A stretch of 64,000 nucleotides of DNA from Chromobacterium amazonense (GCF_001855565.1 NZ_MKCR01000011.1:1-64000); one strand, 5' to 3'. Counted from the stretch's first letter, positions 13,050 to 23,241 are shown. Notes: a model not told the origin generated them from the sequence alone. Numbers and translations are program-made.

Positions 13050-13076
13050 ATTGATAACCAGGATTTTTTAATCAAT
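13050..13076 (+). promoter_or_regulatory. Palindromic operator candidate between SDR and LysR genes
   Basis: ATTGAT and ATCAAT form a perfect dyad separated by 15 bases, overlapping the start codon of the LysR gene. This suits autoregulation and control of the divergent SDR gene. The dyad is seen; binding is inferred. Confidence 0.4.
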
Positions 13077-13959
13077 GGATAGATTGCTCAGCATGGAGTT
13101 GTTTGTCGCCGTGGTGGACAAGGGCAGCTTCACCGCAGCAGCGGAGGCTTACCGCCTCTCTCAGCCCATGGTGGGCAAGCATATCGCTGCGCTGGAGGCG
13201 CGGCTGGGCGGTAAGCTGCTGGTGCGCACCACTCGGCGGCAACAGCTGACTGAATTGGGCGCGCTCTATTTTCAGCGGTGCAAGGCCATTCTTGCTGACA
13301 TTCAGTCGGCGGAGGATGGTCTGGCGATACTGCAGCAACAGCCGAGGGGACATTTGCGCGTCAATGCCTCCGTGGTGTTTGGCGCATGCCGTCTGGCGCC
13401 GTTGTTGGGCGAATTCATGGCGAGGTATCCGGACATTTCCCTGCAACTGAGCCTGGAAGACGAACTGGTGGATCCCGTGATCGGCGGTTACGACGCCCTG
13501 TTCCGAGTCGGGCATTTGCAAGACTCCAGCATGGTGGCGCGCCCGCTTCAGCCTTACTGTTTCATGATCGCCGCCTCGCCGGATTATCTGGCGCGCAGAG
13601 GAGTGCCGCAGCACCCCGTAGACCTGGCTGATCATGACTGTCTGGGGTTTAGTAATTGGCGCAAGGGTGATGGTTGGGAGCAACTTGCTCACACTTACGG
13701 TGCCTCGCCAAGAGTCGGGCGGATAGATTGCAACCATGGCCAGGCATTGCGTGAACTGGCCTTAGCGGGCTCAGGGCTGGTATTGCTGGCCGAGGCCTTG
13801 CTTAGGCAGGACATCGCAACGGGGCGGCTGGTCGAAGTATTGCCCGGCTTTCTTCCCCCTCCCAAGCCTGTTCATCTTTTGTACTTTCCCGATAGGCATC
13901 AACTTCCCAAGCTGCGTGTCTTCGTCGACTTCATCGTCGAGCGCCTGGGCGCGCTGTGA
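13075..13959 (+). CDS. LysR-family transcriptional regulator
   Basis: This 294-residue LTTR has an N-terminal winged helix-turn-helix (FVAVVDKGSFTAAAEAYRLS, then MVGKHIAALEARLG) and a C-terminal co-inducer-binding domain. It resembles the subgroup that often controls a neighbouring oxidoreductase. It is divergent from the atypical SDR gene with a palindrome in the gap. An AGGA lies 11 bases before the ATG. The inducer is unknown. Confidence 0.88.
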   Translation: MDRLLSMELFVAVVDKGSFTAAAEAYRLSQPMVGKHIAALEARLGGKLLVRTTRRQQLTELGALYFQRCKAILADIQSAEDGLAILQQQPRGHLRVNASVVFGACRLAPLLGEFMARYPDISLQLSLEDELVDPVIGGYDALFRVGHLQDSSMVARPLQPYCFMIAASPDYLARRGVPQHPVDLADHDCLGFSNWRKGDGWEQLAHTYGASPRVGRIDCNHGQALRELALAGSGLVLLAEALLRQDIATGRLVEVLPGFLPPPKPVHLLYFPDRHQLPKLRVFVDFIVERLGAL

Positions 13960-14027
13960 GTTTTATTGACCGCCCCTGTCAGAAATTCTCGTTTGTAGTG
14001 TTCCCGGCCCAAGAGTAGTGTCAAAGC

Positions 14028-14585
14028 ATGAATACCGAACTGATCCAACCGCGCCGGCGCGACCTGTTCGCCGGCTTCTTCTCCGTCGGCATCACCGGCT
14101 TCGGCGGCGTGCTGCCGCAGGCGCACAGCATGCTGGTGCAGCGCCGGCGCTGGCTGTCGGAGAGCGATTTCGCCGAGCAGCTGGGGCTGTGCCAGGTGCT
14201 GCCCGGTCCCAATATCGTCAATATGGCCGTGTCGGTCGGCGCGCGTTTCCACGGGGCGATGGGGGCGATGGCTGCGGTGTCCGGCTTGCTGCTGGCGCCT
14301 TTGGTCATCGTTCTGCTGCTGGCGTCTCTTTATGGCCATTATCGCCAGCTGCCGCTGGTGGAGCAGGTGATGCACGGGCTGGCTTCCGCCGCGGCCGGCC
14401 TGCTGCTGGCGATGGCGCTGCGCCTGCTGCCCAGGTTGGAGCGGCGCGGGTGGAGCGCGCTGGTGGTGATCGTCACCTTCGCCGCCATCGCGCTGTTCCG
14501 TTTGCCCTTGCTGTGGGTGCTGTTGGCCACGATACCGCTGGCGCTGGGCCTGGCCTGGCTGAGCAAGGGAGGGCGCGGCGAATGA
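14028..14585 (+). CDS. Chromate transporter family protein, N-terminal-type half
   Basis: This 185-residue inner-membrane protein carries the CHR-domain signatures FFSVGITGFGG and LCQVLPGPNIVNMA, with about five to six hydrophobic segments. It is a short-chain CHR protein whose partner is the next gene; the two overlap by an ATGA. Such pairs equal the two halves of full-length ChrA. Chromate efflux is the family role, but many members have no proven substrate. It follows the LysR gene by 68 bases. Confidence 0.88.
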   Translation: MNTELIQPRRRDLFAGFFSVGITGFGGVLPQAHSMLVQRRRWLSESDFAEQLGLCQVLPGPNIVNMAVSVGARFHGAMGAMAAVSGLLLAPLVIVLLLASLYGHYRQLPLVEQVMHGLASAAAGLLLAMALRLLPRLERRGWSALVVIVTFAAIALFRLPLLWVLLATIPLALGLAWLSKGGRGE

Positions 14586-15097
14586 TCTTGTTGACGCTGT
14601 TGTGGGAGTTTGGCTGGTTGTCGTTGATGGCGGTGGGCGGCGCCAATGTGGTGCTGCCGGAACTGCAGCGCATCGTGGTGGCGCATGGCTGGATGAGCGC
14701 GGCGCAGCTGGCGGAATTGTTCGCGCTGGCCCAGGCCGCGCCGGGACCGAATGTGCTGGTGGTGAGCCTGGTGGGCTGGCATGTGGCCGGCGTGGGCGGC
14801 GCGCTGGTCAGCATGCTGGGCATTTGTTTGCCGTCGTCCTTGCTGAGTTTTTATGTATCGCGCTGGTGGGCGCGCCATCGCGGCGGCGAGCTGACTGGGC
14901 TGTTGAGCCGCGCCTTGCTGCCGCTGACGGTCGGCTTGATCGGCGCCAGCGCCTGTTTGCTGTTGCAGGCGGCCAATCGCGGCTTCGCCGGCTGGGGGCT
15001 GAGCGCCGCGGTGGCGCTGTTGGCCTGGAAGCGCAACTGGAACCCCTTGTGGTTGCTGTTGCTGGGCGGCGTGGCGGGCGGCTTGGGCTGGCTGTGA
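14582..15097 (+). CDS. Chromate transporter family protein, C-terminal-type half
   Basis: This 171-residue membrane protein has the second-half CHR signature (GGANVVLPELQR and LFALAQAAPGPNVLV). It starts inside the stop of the preceding gene (ATGA), so the two are probably translationally coupled and form a heterodimer. Substrate caution is as for the partner. Confidence 0.88.
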   Translation: MILLTLLWEFGWLSLMAVGGANVVLPELQRIVVAHGWMSAAQLAELFALAQAAPGPNVLVVSLVGWHVAGVGGALVSMLGICLPSSLLSFYVSRWWARHRGGELTGLLSRALLPLTVGLIGASACLLLQAANRGFAGWGLSAAVALLAWKRNWNPLWLLLLGGVAGGLGWL

Positions 15098-15139
15098 TCT
15101 GCGGCCATAATAGCCTTATCGCCAGGTAATGGACCGCAT

Positions 15140-15985
15140 ATGGCTAAGGTGCTGTGTCTGCTGCTGCTGTGCAGTGGCTTGTCGCTGGCTCAGGCGGGCG
15201 GCGTGCAGATCAACTACGCGCTGGTCTCCGGCGACAATGATCCGCACTGGCCATATATCCAGGCTTTGCTGCAGCTCGCTTGCGGCCAGATGAGCCAGCG
15301 CTGCCAACTGCTGGCCGCGCGCGACATGAATCAGGGCCGGGCGATGGAGCAGATGCAGCGTCCGGACAGCAGCGTCGATCTGTTCTGGGGCATGACCAGC
15401 CGCGAGCGCGAACGCAAGCTGTTGACCGTGCGCATCCCGCTGGACAAGGGGCTGATAGGCTGGCGCGTGCCCTTGATCAACGCCGACCGGCCGCAGCTGT
15501 TCAAGGACGTCAAGACGCTGCGGCAATTGCGCGCGTTCAGGGCCGGGCAGGGCCAGGACTGGCCGGATACCCAGATCCTGCAGCATGCCGGCCTGCCGGT
15601 GCTGACCAGCCCGGACTACCCAAATCTTTTTTCCATGCTGCGCCAGCGCCGCTACGATTACTTCCCGCGCAGCGTGATCGAGGTGCAGCAGGAGCTGGCA
15701 TCGCCGTCTGGCAAGGGGCTGATGCTGGATCCGTATCTACTGCTCCATTACCCCACCGCCTTTTATTTCTTTGTTTCGCCGCAGCGGCCGGAACTGGCGC
15801 GGATGCTGCGGCAGGGCCTGGAGAAGAGCGTGCGCGACGGCAGCTTTGACCAGTTGTTCAAGACCTTCAACAGCGATCATCTGCGCGCCTTGAAGTTGTC
15901 CGGACGCACCGTGATCGAGCTGGACAATCCGCTGCTGCCGGAAGACACGCCGCTGGCGCGGCGCGAGCTGTGGTTCCATCCGTGA
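15140..15985 (+). CDS. Periplasmic solute-binding-like protein (orphan)
   Basis: This 281-residue protein has a signal peptide ending AQA near residue 19. The rest resembles family-3-type periplasmic binding proteins (GLIGWRVPLI, SDNPNLF-like hinge region, then a second lobe). No transporter genes are adjacent. It follows the chromate pair by about 40 bases and converges on fumC. The exact function is not recognisable. Confidence 0.65.
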   Translation: MAKVLCLLLLCSGLSLAQAGGVQINYALVSGDNDPHWPYIQALLQLACGQMSQRCQLLAARDMNQGRAMEQMQRPDSSVDLFWGMTSRERERKLLTVRIPLDKGLIGWRVPLINADRPQLFKDVKTLRQLRAFRAGQGQDWPDTQILQHAGLPVLTSPDYPNLFSMLRQRRYDYFPRSVIEVQQELASPSGKGLMLDPYLLLHYPTAFYFFVSPQRPELARMLRQGLEKSVRDGSFDQLFKTFNSDHLRALKLSGRTVIELDNPLLPEDTPLARRELWFHP

Positions 15986-15991
15986 GGACGC

Positions 15992-17377
15992 TTAAATCAT
16001 GTCTTCCGGCCTGACCCAGGCATCGAACTGTTCCGCGCTGAGATAGCCCAGCGCCAAGGCGGCTTCGCGCAAGGTGGTGCCGTGGTGGTGGGCGTGCTTG
16101 GCGATGGCCGCCGCCTTGTCGTAGCCGATGCGCGGGTTCAAGGCGGTGACCAGCATCAGCGAGCGCGCCATCAGCTCGGCGATGCGGCCGCGGTTGGCCG
16201 CCATGCCGTCCACGCAGTGCTGGCGCAGGCTGTCCATGCCGTCGGCCAGCAGCCGCACGCTTTGCAGGAAGTTGTGGATGATCAGCGGCTTGAACACATT
16301 CAGCTCGAAATTGCCGGAGGCGCCGCCTATGGCCAGCGCCGCGTCGTTGCCCAGCACCTGGCAGCACAGCATGGTCATCGCCTCGCATTGGGTAGGGTTG
16401 ACCTTGCCCGGCATGATGGAGCTGCCCGGCTCGTTTTCCGGCAGGGTCAGCTCGCCCAGGCCGCTGCGCGGGCCGGACGCCAGCCAGCGGATGTCGTTGG
16501 CGATCTTCATCAGCGCGGCGGCCAGCGTTTTCAGCGCGCCGTGGGCGAACAGCAGCGGCTCGTGGCCGGCCAGGGCGGCAAACTTGTTGCCGGCGCTGGC
16601 AAACGGCAGGCCGCATTCCGCGGCCAGCCGCGCGGCTACTTTGTCGCCAAAACGCGGATCGGTATTGAGCCCGGTGCCGACCGCGGTGCCGCCAACGGCC
16701 AGCTGGCACAGCATGGGCAGCGTCGCGCGCACGGCCTCGTCGGCTAGGCCCTGCTGCGTCGCCCAGCCGGAGATCTCCTGACCCAGCGTCAGCGGCGTGG
16801 CGTCCTGCAGATGGGTGCGGCCTATCTTGACGATGTCGGCGAATTCGGCGGATTTGGCTTCCAACGCCTGCCGCAGCAAGGTCAGCGCGGGCAGCAGCCT
16901 GGCGTGCAGCTGCTCCGCCGCGGCGACGTGCATCGCGGTGGGGAAAATATCGTTGGACGACTGGCCGCGGTTGACGTCGTCGTTGGGATGAACCAGACGG
17001 CCTTCGCCGCGCTTGCCGCCCAGCAGCTCGGAGGCGCGGTTGGCCAGCACTTCGTTCATATTCATATTGCTCTGGGTGCCGGAGCCGGTCTGCCAGACCG
17101 ACAGCGGGAACGCGCCATCATGGCGGCCTGCCAGCACCTCTTCGGCGGCATCGGCGATGGCGGCGGCCTTGGCCGCGTCGAGTTTGCCCAGCTCGAGGTT
17201 GGCGATGGCGCAGGCGCGTTTGACCCGGGCCAACGCCAGGATCAGTTCCCGCGGCATCTTTTCGTTGGAAATATGGAAGTGCGCCAGCGAACGCTGGGTT
17301 TGCGCCCCCCACAGCGCATCGGCGGGCACATCTATCAGACCGAAACTGTCGCGCTCGGCGCGCATGGTTTTTTTCAC
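15992..17377 (-). CDS. fumC: Fumarate hydratase, class II
   Basis: This is the TCA-cycle enzyme interconverting fumarate and L-malate, iron-independent and tetrameric. The superfamily signature [13 protein letters not shown] is present near residue 320; [10 protein letters not shown] and [11 protein letters not shown] line the active site. The frame is open for another 219 bases upstream. A GTG at 17377 is preceded at four bases by a strong AAGGAGGA, giving 461 residues ([13 protein letters not shown]), a normal FumC length. The in-frame ATG at 17365 is the alternative. Confidence 0.95.
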   Translation of the reverse strand: MKKTMRAERDSFGLIDVPADALWGAQTQRSLAHFHISNEKMPRELILALARVKRACAIANLELGKLDAAKAAAIADAAEEVLAGRHDGAFPLSVWQTGSGTQSNMNMNEVLANRASELLGGKRGEGRLVHPNDDVNRGQSSNDIFPTAMHVAAAEQLHARLLPALTLLRQALEAKSAEFADIVKIGRTHLQDATPLTLGQEISGWATQQGLADEAVRATLPMLCQLAVGGTAVGTGLNTDPRFGDKVAARLAAECGLPFASAGNKFAALAGHEPLLFAHGALKTLAAALMKIANDIRWLASGPRSGLGELTLPENEPGSSIMPGKVNPTQCEAMTMLCCQVLGNDAALAIGGASGNFELNVFKPLIIHNFLQSVRLLADGMDSLRQHCVDGMAANRGRIAELMARSLMLVTALNPRIGYDKAAAIAKHAHHHGTTLREAALALGYLSAEQFDAWVRPEDMI

Positions 17378-17720
17378 GTCATCCTCCTTCGCTGCGGAAT
17401 GGCTGACGGAGCGGTGGGTGCCGCGCCGGTTCAGCGGCCCGTCCGCAGACCGTTCTGCATCGTGCCTTTGCCGGTGCGCTCGGCCGCTTGACTGTGTCGC
17501 TGGTGAGCCAGCCGGATGGCCAGCGTATATCCTATAAGCATGCTCGGCAACAGGCACGGGCTGCGGCGAGACGATTCTCTGCGTCGTCGCCCGCATCTCG
17601 CGGCAGGGCTTCGCCGGCGAGCGCCATTTAGGCGGGGCCGCTGTTTTTTGCGCGGCCGCAGTCGGGCGGCGGCGCGCGCTGCGCTATAATGGCCGGCGAT
17701 TTCCATAGCCGCGTGACGCC

Positions 17721-18785
17721 ATGACCCAGCTGAAAAACGATACCTTCCTGCGGGCTCTGCTGAAGGAGCCGGTTGAATACACCCCGATCTGGATGATGCG
17801 CCAAGCCGGGCGCTACCTGCCGGAATACCGCGCCACCCGCGCCCGCGCCGGCAGCTTCATGGGCCTGTGCACCAGCCCGGACTACGCCACCGAAGTGACG
17901 CTGCAGCCCTTGGAGCGCTTCCCGCTGGACGCGGCCATCCTGTTCTCCGACATCCTGACCGTGCCCGACGCCATGGGCCTGGGCCTGTATTTCGCCGAAG
18001 GCGAGGGTCCGAAATTCCAGCGCCCGCTGCGCGACGAAGCCGCCATCCGCGCGCTGGTCCCGGCCGAGCTGGACAAGCTGCAATACGTTTTCGACGCCGT
18101 TTCCAGCATCCGCCAGGCGCTGGACGGCCGCGTGCCGCTGATCGGTTTTTCCGGCAGCCCCTTCACGCTGGCCTGCTATATGGTGGAGGGCGGCGGCTCC
18201 GACGACTTCCGCCACGTCAAGGCCATGCTGTACAGCCGGCCTGAGCTGCTGCACCACATTCTGGAGGCGAACACCCAGTCGGTGATCGCCTACCTGAACG
18301 CGCAGATCGACGCCGGCGCGCAGGCGGTGCAGATTTTCGACACCTGGGGCGGCGCGCTCAGCCATGCCGCTTACCGTGAGTTTTCGCTGGCTTATATGCA
18401 GCGCATCGTCGCCGGCCTCAAGCGCGAAGCCGATGGCCGCCGCGTGCCGATTATCGTGTTCACCAAGGGCGGCGGGCAGTGGCTGGAGGACATCGCCGCC
18501 ATCGGCGCCGATTGCGTGGGCCTGGACTGGACCATCGACATCGGCCAGGCGCGCGCGCGCGTCGGCGCCAAGGTGGCGCTGCAAGGCAATTTCGATCCCA
18601 ATGCCTTGTTCGCGGAGCCAGCCGCCATCGAGCGAGAAGTGGCGCGCATCCTGGCCGGCTACGGCCAGGGCAGCGGTCATGTGTTCAATCTGGGGCACGG
18701 CATTTCTCAATTTGCCGATCCGGCTCATGCCGGCGCCTTGGTCGACGCCGTCCATCGTTTGTCCCGCCCCTATCATTGCGATTGA
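17721..18785 (+). CDS. hemE: Uroporphyrinogen decarboxylase
   Basis: HemE converts uroporphyrinogen III to coproporphyrinogen III in haem synthesis. Both family signatures are present: [16 protein letters not shown] near residue 17 and [19 protein letters not shown] near 148. The protein is 354 residues with no cofactor. A TATAAT lies about 35 bases before the ATG. A hairpin-plus-T terminator follows. It is cytosolic. Confidence 0.97.
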   Translation: MTQLKNDTFLRALLKEPVEYTPIWMMRQAGRYLPEYRATRARAGSFMGLCTSPDYATEVTLQPLERFPLDAAILFSDILTVPDAMGLGLYFAEGEGPKFQRPLRDEAAIRALVPAELDKLQYVFDAVSSIRQALDGRVPLIGFSGSPFTLACYMVEGGGSDDFRHVKAMLYSRPELLHHILEANTQSVIAYLNAQIDAGAQAVQIFDTWGGALSHAAYREFSLAYMQRIVAGLKREADGRRVPIIVFTKGGGQWLEDIAAIGADCVGLDWTIDIGQARARVGAKVALQGNFDPNALFAEPAAIEREVARILAGYGQGSGHVFNLGHGISQFADPAHAGALVDAVHRLSRPYHCD

Positions 18786-18904
18786 GCGGCGTCGACGGGC
18801 GAGACGGCGCGGCCTGGGGCGGCTGCGCCATCTTGGTGCGTTGGACGGTGTTTGAAGGATTGTCTTCAAACAGACTGAAGATTCAATTGCAGAATTTCTT
18901 AGCG

Positions 18905-18933
18905 GCGCCTGGCGAAAGGCGCTTGATTTTTTT
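18905..18933 (+). terminator. hemE terminator
   Basis: GCGCCT-GGCGA-AAGGCGC forms a stem followed by TTGATTTTTTT. Confidence 0.75.
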
Positions 18934-19269
18934 AAATTTTTATTAAATTTGCATCGCTTGCACGGCGCTAAGCCATTGCCGAGTGGCGGGGTATTCTTGC
19001 CCGCCGCTAGGCTGTTCGAGTACGAATCAAGTCGTCGATGTCGAGGCCCCAACATGCGGGTTGACAGCCGAGGCGGCTGGTGTTCCAGAAGTTATGCACA
19101 CCGCCTAGTCCCTGCGTCCTGCCTTGTCAAGCATGGGCGGCAAAAAAAATGGCAACAAGCTAAGCTGTTGAAAATAAAAGACTTTTACATTTGATTAATT
19201 TTTGTGCAATCCAACGGAAACACTGATTTAGCGGCTTTTTGCTGGTTATCGCCAGGGTTGTTCACAAAG

Positions 19270-19278
19270 TTATCCACA
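19270..19278 (+). promoter_or_regulatory. DnaA box upstream of priA
   Basis: TTATCCACA is an exact match to the strong DnaA box. It lies beside TTGTTCACA and the palindrome TGTGCACA. Binding is inferred. Confidence 0.5.
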
Positions 19279-19339
19279 AGATCTGTGCACAGCGAAGGCA
19301 AAGCCTTGTCGCAGCAGGGTTTGCCGAGGAAGAGCATAA

Positions 19340-21523
19340 ATGTCGGAGCGGGATTCTGTTCAAGTGGCGGTCGACGTGCCGCTGGCAGGAACGTTCAGTT
19401 ACCTGACTGAATCGCCTGTCATGAGCGGCATGCGCGTCTGCGTCCCTTTCGGTTCGCGGCGGCTGTGTGGCGTCGTGGTCACGCCGATACCGGGGGAGGG
19501 TGTGTCGGATTGCGACAGCGCCAAACTCAAACGCATCGAAATGGTGCTTGATGGCCTGCCGCCGCTGCCCGAGGAGTTTCTCGCCCTGGTTCGTTTCGCC
19601 GCCGATTATTACCACCACCCTCTGGGGCAGACCTTGTTCACCGCCTTGCCGACCACGCTGCGCGAGCCGCGCGACATCAAGCGGCCGGACCGCCGCCCGT
19701 TCGCGCTGACCGCGCAGGGCCTGGCGGAGCCGCCGCCGGCGCGGCAGAAGGCCAGGCTGGCTTTGTGGCAGGCCTTGCTGGACGGGCCGCTGACCTTGGA
19801 GGCCGCCAAGGCCCACACGCCGCAGGCCGGCAAATGGCTGGCCGACTGGCTGGCCGAAGGCAAGGCCGAGCGCGTGGCGCTAGAGCCACCAGCCTTGCGA
19901 CTGGGCGAATCGCCGGCGCTTAACGACGAGCAGCAGGCGGCGCTGGACGCGCTGCGCCGCAGCGAGGGCTTCCAGCCCTGGCTGCTGCATGGCGTTACCG
20001 GCAGCGGCAAGACCGAGGTTTATCTGCGGTTGATCGCGGACAGCTTGGCCGCGCGCCGCCAGGTGCTGGTGCTGGTGCCGGAAATCAATTTGACGCCGCA
20101 GCTGATCGACCGCTTCGCGCGCCGCTTCCCCGCCAGCCGCATCGTGGTGCAGCACAGCCATCTGGCCGATGGCGAGCGCTTGCAGGGCTGGCTGGATGCC
20201 TGGCATGGCGAGGCCGATGTGGTGATCGGCACCCGGCTGTCGGTGTTCACGCCGCTGCCGCGGCTGGGGCTGATCGTGGTGGACGAGGAGCATGACGGCT
20301 CGTTCAAGCAGCAGGACGGTTTGCGCTACCATGCGCGCGACCTGGCGGTGTGGCGCGCGCGCCGCGCCGGCATCGCCATCGTGCTGGGCTCGGCCACGCC
20401 CAGCCTGGAGACGGTGGCCAATGTCGAGGCTGGCCGCTACCGCAAGCTGGCGCTGCATCGCCGCGCCCATGGTTCGGCCCGCTTGCCGGATGTGCGCTTG
20501 GTGGACACCCGCCGCAAAAAATTGGCCGAGGGTCTGTCCGAGCCGGTGCTGGAGGCCTTGAAAGCCAGGCTGGCGCGCAAGGAGATGAGCCTGGTGTTCA
20601 TCAATCGGCGCGGTTTCGCGCCGGTGGTCGCCTGCACCGCCTGCGGCTGGACCAGCGGCTGTCCGCATTGCACGGCCAAGCTGGTGGTGCACCTGATGGA
20701 GCGCAAGCTGCGCTGCCACCATTGCGGCTGGGAGGAGCCGGTGCCGCCGGCCTGCCCGGATTGCGGCGATCCCGACATCAAGCCGCTGGGCGAGGGCACG
20801 CAGCGGCTGGAATCGGCCTTGCAGCGCATGCTGCCGGAGGCGCGGGTGTTGCGCATCGACCGCGACACCACCAGCCGCAAGGATGCGTGGGACGAGATTT
20901 ACCGCAAGGTGAACGGCGGCGAAGTGGACATCCTGGTGGGCACCCAGATGCTGGCCAAAGGTCACGATTTCGGCACGCTGTCGCTGGTGGCGGTGCTGGG
21001 GGCGGACGGCGGGCTCTATTCAGCCGATTTCCGCGCCTCGGAGCGCTTGTTTTCGCAGCTGATGCAAGTGGCCGGCCGCGCCGGGCGGGCGGAGTCGCCG
21101 GGCGAGGTGTTGGTGCAGACGCAATGGCCGGACCACCCCTTATACCAGGCCTTGGTGGCGCATGATTTCGACGGCTACGCCGCCAGCCTGCTGAATGAGC
21201 GGCGCCAGGCCGGTTTCCCTCCCGGCGTGTTTCAGGCCTTGCTGCGCGCCGACAGTCCGCAGCTGGCGCAGGCCACGGCTTTTTTGCGGGAAGCGCGCCA
21301 GGCGCTGGAGCCGCTGGCGGAAGGCGTGCTGATCTCGGGTCCGGCGCCGGCGCTGATGGCGCGGCTGGCGCAGCGCGAGCGCGCGCAATTGGTGCTGGAG
21401 TCCCCGCAGCGCGCCGCGCTGCATCGCCTGTTGGATGCTTTGCCGCCGCTGCTGGATGGCTTGGCTAAGACGCATGGCCGCGCCCTGCGCTGGTCGCTGG
21501 ATGTCGATCCGCAGGATTGGTGA
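19340..21523 (+). CDS. priA: Primosomal protein N' (replication restart helicase)
   Basis: PriA recognises stalled forks and reloads DnaB. An N-terminal DNA-binding region precedes a superfamily-2 helicase with Walker A GVTGSGKTE near residue 217 and DEEH near 315. A zinc-binding insert with paired cysteines (CTACGW, CPHC, CHHCGW, CPDCGD) follows at about 432-475, and then the C-terminal domain. At 727 residues the length is normal. DnaA-box-like sites lie just upstream. dacB follows within five bases. Confidence 0.96.
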   Translation: MSERDSVQVAVDVPLAGTFSYLTESPVMSGMRVCVPFGSRRLCGVVVTPIPGEGVSDCDSAKLKRIEMVLDGLPPLPEEFLALVRFAADYYHHPLGQTLFTALPTTLREPRDIKRPDRRPFALTAQGLAEPPPARQKARLALWQALLDGPLTLEAAKAHTPQAGKWLADWLAEGKAERVALEPPALRLGESPALNDEQQAALDALRRSEGFQPWLLHGVTGSGKTEVYLRLIADSLAARRQVLVLVPEINLTPQLIDRFARRFPASRIVVQHSHLADGERLQGWLDAWHGEADVVIGTRLSVFTPLPRLGLIVVDEEHDGSFKQQDGLRYHARDLAVWRARRAGIAIVLGSATPSLETVANVEAGRYRKLALHRRAHGSARLPDVRLVDTRRKKLAEGLSEPVLEALKARLARKEMSLVFINRRGFAPVVACTACGWTSGCPHCTAKLVVHLMERKLRCHHCGWEEPVPPACPDCGDPDIKPLGEGTQRLESALQRMLPEARVLRIDRDTTSRKDAWDEIYRKVNGGEVDILVGTQMLAKGHDFGTLSLVAVLGADGGLYSADFRASERLFSQLMQVAGRAGRAESPGEVLVQTQWPDHPLYQALVAHDFDGYAASLLNERRQAGFPPGVFQALLRADSPQLAQATAFLREARQALEPLAEGVLISGPAPALMARLAQRERAQLVLESPQRAALHRLLDALPPLLDGLAKTHGRALRWSLDVDPQDW

Positions 21524-21527
21524 AAGG

Positions 21528-22928
21528 ATGAAAATGAAATACGCGCTTGTCGCGCTGATTTTGGCCGGGCTGGGCGCCAAGGCTTCGGCGCTGGATCTGC
21601 ATGGCCTGAAGCCGGACGAGGTGGCCGTATGGGCGGCGCCGGTGGAGGGCGGGCCGCCGCTGGCCAGCCACCGCGCCGACGAGCCGGTCAACCCGGCCTC
21701 GACCATGAAGCTGCTGACCGGCTGGGCCGCGTTGAACCGGCTGGGGCCGGATTACCGCTGGAAGACCGCCTTGCTGTCGGCCGCGCCGGTGGAGGGCGGG
21801 GCGCTGAAGGGCGATCTGTACTGGTTGGGCGGCGGCGATCCGCGCTTCGACAACGGCAATCTGTTGAGCCTGTTGTACAGTCTGCGCCTGCGCGGCATCC
21901 GCCAGCTGGATGGGCGGCTGCTGCTGGACAAGCGCGCCTTCGGCAAAGTCGGTGGCGCCGATGATTTCGACGACGACGCCGGGCGCGCTTTCGTGGTCGC
22001 TCCCGATACCCATCTGGTGAATCTGAAGGTAGCCTGGCTCACCTTCTACCGCGACGGCCAGAGCGCGCGCGTGGTGCTCGATCCGCCGTTGGCCGGCGTG
22101 GAGGTCCGCAGCGAGCTGAAGCCGGGCGGCGCCGAGCCGTGCCCCGATGTGCGGCGTTTTGTTTCCATCGTCAACGATGGCCGCCATGTCAGCGTTGCGG
22201 GCAGCTTGCCGCAAGCCTGCGACGGCCAGCGCGCTTACGTCAATGTGCTGGAGCACGACGAATTCGCCGGCCAGGACTTCGCGGCGCTGTGGCAAGCGCT
22301 GGGCGGCGTCGGTCCCTTGCGCGTGGAGCGGGGAACGGCGCCGGCCGGCGCGCGCGAACTGGCCGCCTGGCAGTCTCAGCCCTTGTCGGTCGCCTTGGCC
22401 GACATCAACAAATACAGCAACAACACCATGGCGCGCACGCTGTTCCTGACGCTGGGGCGCGAGGCGGGGGGCGGGGACGACACCGCCGCGGCGGCCGAGC
22501 GCGCCGTGCGCGACGAGCTGCGGCACCGCGGCATCGCCGACGCGGACGCGCTGCAGCTGGAAAACGGCTCCGGCCTGTCGCGTCGCGAGCGGGTGACGGC
22601 CCGGCTGCTGGGCGAAGTGCTGCTGGACGCGGCGCGCGGGCCATTCGCCGGCGAGTTCATCGCCAGCCTGCCCATCGCCGCCACCGACGGCACGCTGAAG
22701 AAGCGCTTCGCCGATCTCGGTCCGCGCCTGCGCATGAAAACCGGCACCTTGGACGACGTCAAGGCGCTGGCCGGCTACTGGCAGGCGGCGGACGGCAGGC
22801 GGCTGGCCATCGTCGCCATCGTCAACGGCCCGCGGGCCAAGTCGTCCGGCCCGGCGCTGGACTCGCTGGTGTCCGACCTAGCCTTGAGTTTCAATACCGC
22901 GGCGATGCGACCCAGCGCAAAGCCTTGA
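21528..22928 (+). CDS. dacB: D-alanyl-D-alanine carboxypeptidase/endopeptidase (PBP4 type)
   Basis: This is a periplasmic class-C low-molecular-weight penicillin-binding protein that trims or cuts peptidoglycan cross-links. A signal peptide spans residues 1-20. The serine-enzyme triad is visible: SxxK in NPASTMKLL near 56, SNN in KYSNNTMAR near 294, and KTG in RMKTGTLDD near 403. Its 466 residues match PBP4. The start ATG is preceded by GAAAGG and lies just after the priA stop, suggesting co-transcription. Confidence 0.92.
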   Translation: MKMKYALVALILAGLGAKASALDLHGLKPDEVAVWAAPVEGGPPLASHRADEPVNPASTMKLLTGWAALNRLGPDYRWKTALLSAAPVEGGALKGDLYWLGGGDPRFDNGNLLSLLYSLRLRGIRQLDGRLLLDKRAFGKVGGADDFDDDAGRAFVVAPDTHLVNLKVAWLTFYRDGQSARVVLDPPLAGVEVRSELKPGGAEPCPDVRRFVSIVNDGRHVSVAGSLPQACDGQRAYVNVLEHDEFAGQDFAALWQALGGVGPLRVERGTAPAGARELAAWQSQPLSVALADINKYSNNTMARTLFLTLGREAGGGDDTAAAAERAVRDELRHRGIADADALQLENGSGLSRRERVTARLLGEVLLDAARGPFAGEFIASLPIAATDGTLKKRFADLGPRLRMKTGTLDDVKALAGYWQAADGRRLAIVAIVNGPRAKSSGPALDSLVSDLALSFNTAAMRPSAKP

Positions 22929-22977
22929 GCGGCCAACTCAGGCTATAATCGTCAGCGATCGATATTTTACCCAGGCA

Positions 22978-23241
22978 ATGAACATGAAACCGGTAACGAT
23001 GTACACCACCGCGGTCTGCCCCTACTGCGTCCGCGCCAAACAATTGCTGGCCAGCAAGGGCGTCAGCGGCATCACCGAGATCCGCATCGATCTCGACCCG
23101 GCAGAGCGCGACAAAATGATGGCGCTGACGGGCCGCCGCACCGTGCCGCAAATCTTCATCGGCGAGACCCATGTCGGCGGCTGCGACGACCTGGTGGCGC
23201 TGAACCAGGCCGGCAAGCTCGACACGCTGCTGGCTGACTGA
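22978..23241 (+). CDS. grxC: Glutaredoxin 3
   Basis: This 87-residue cytosolic thiol-disulfide oxidoreductase has the CPYC active site at residues 14-17 and the glutathione-binding TVPQIFI and GGCDD motifs. A TATAAT near 22944 suggests its own promoter, and a terminator follows before secB. Confidence 0.96.
   Translation: MNMKPVTMYTTAVCPYCVRAKQLLASKGVSGITEIRIDLDPAERDKMMALTGRRTVPQIFIGETHVGGCDDLVALNQAGKLDTLLAD

Larger units (their letters stand above)
18786..19339. other. Non-coding hemE-priA interval with DnaA-box-like sites
   Basis: No convincing gene is seen in this 554-bp stretch. It holds the hemE terminator, an AT-rich tract (18924-18951), a GGCGGG/CCCGCC hairpin near 18985-19005, a TTATGCACA at 19092-19100, TTGTTCACA at 19258-19266, and a perfect TTATCCACA at 19270-19278. 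The last two lie 75 bases or less before the priA start. Confidence 0.6.

Noticed and set aside
14028-15097. Frameshifted chrA gene
   Set aside because: The two halves overlap as ATGA with complete CHR signatures in each, which is the normal short-chain pair arrangement and not a broken gene.
15992-17596. Longer fumC starting at 17596
   Set aside because: The extra residues do not resemble fumarase, and a strong ribosome site precedes the GTG at 17377.
18924-18951. DNA unwinding element of a replication origin
   Set aside because: The AT tract begins as the T-tail of the hemE terminator and only two good DnaA boxes lie nearby, 140 bp or more away.
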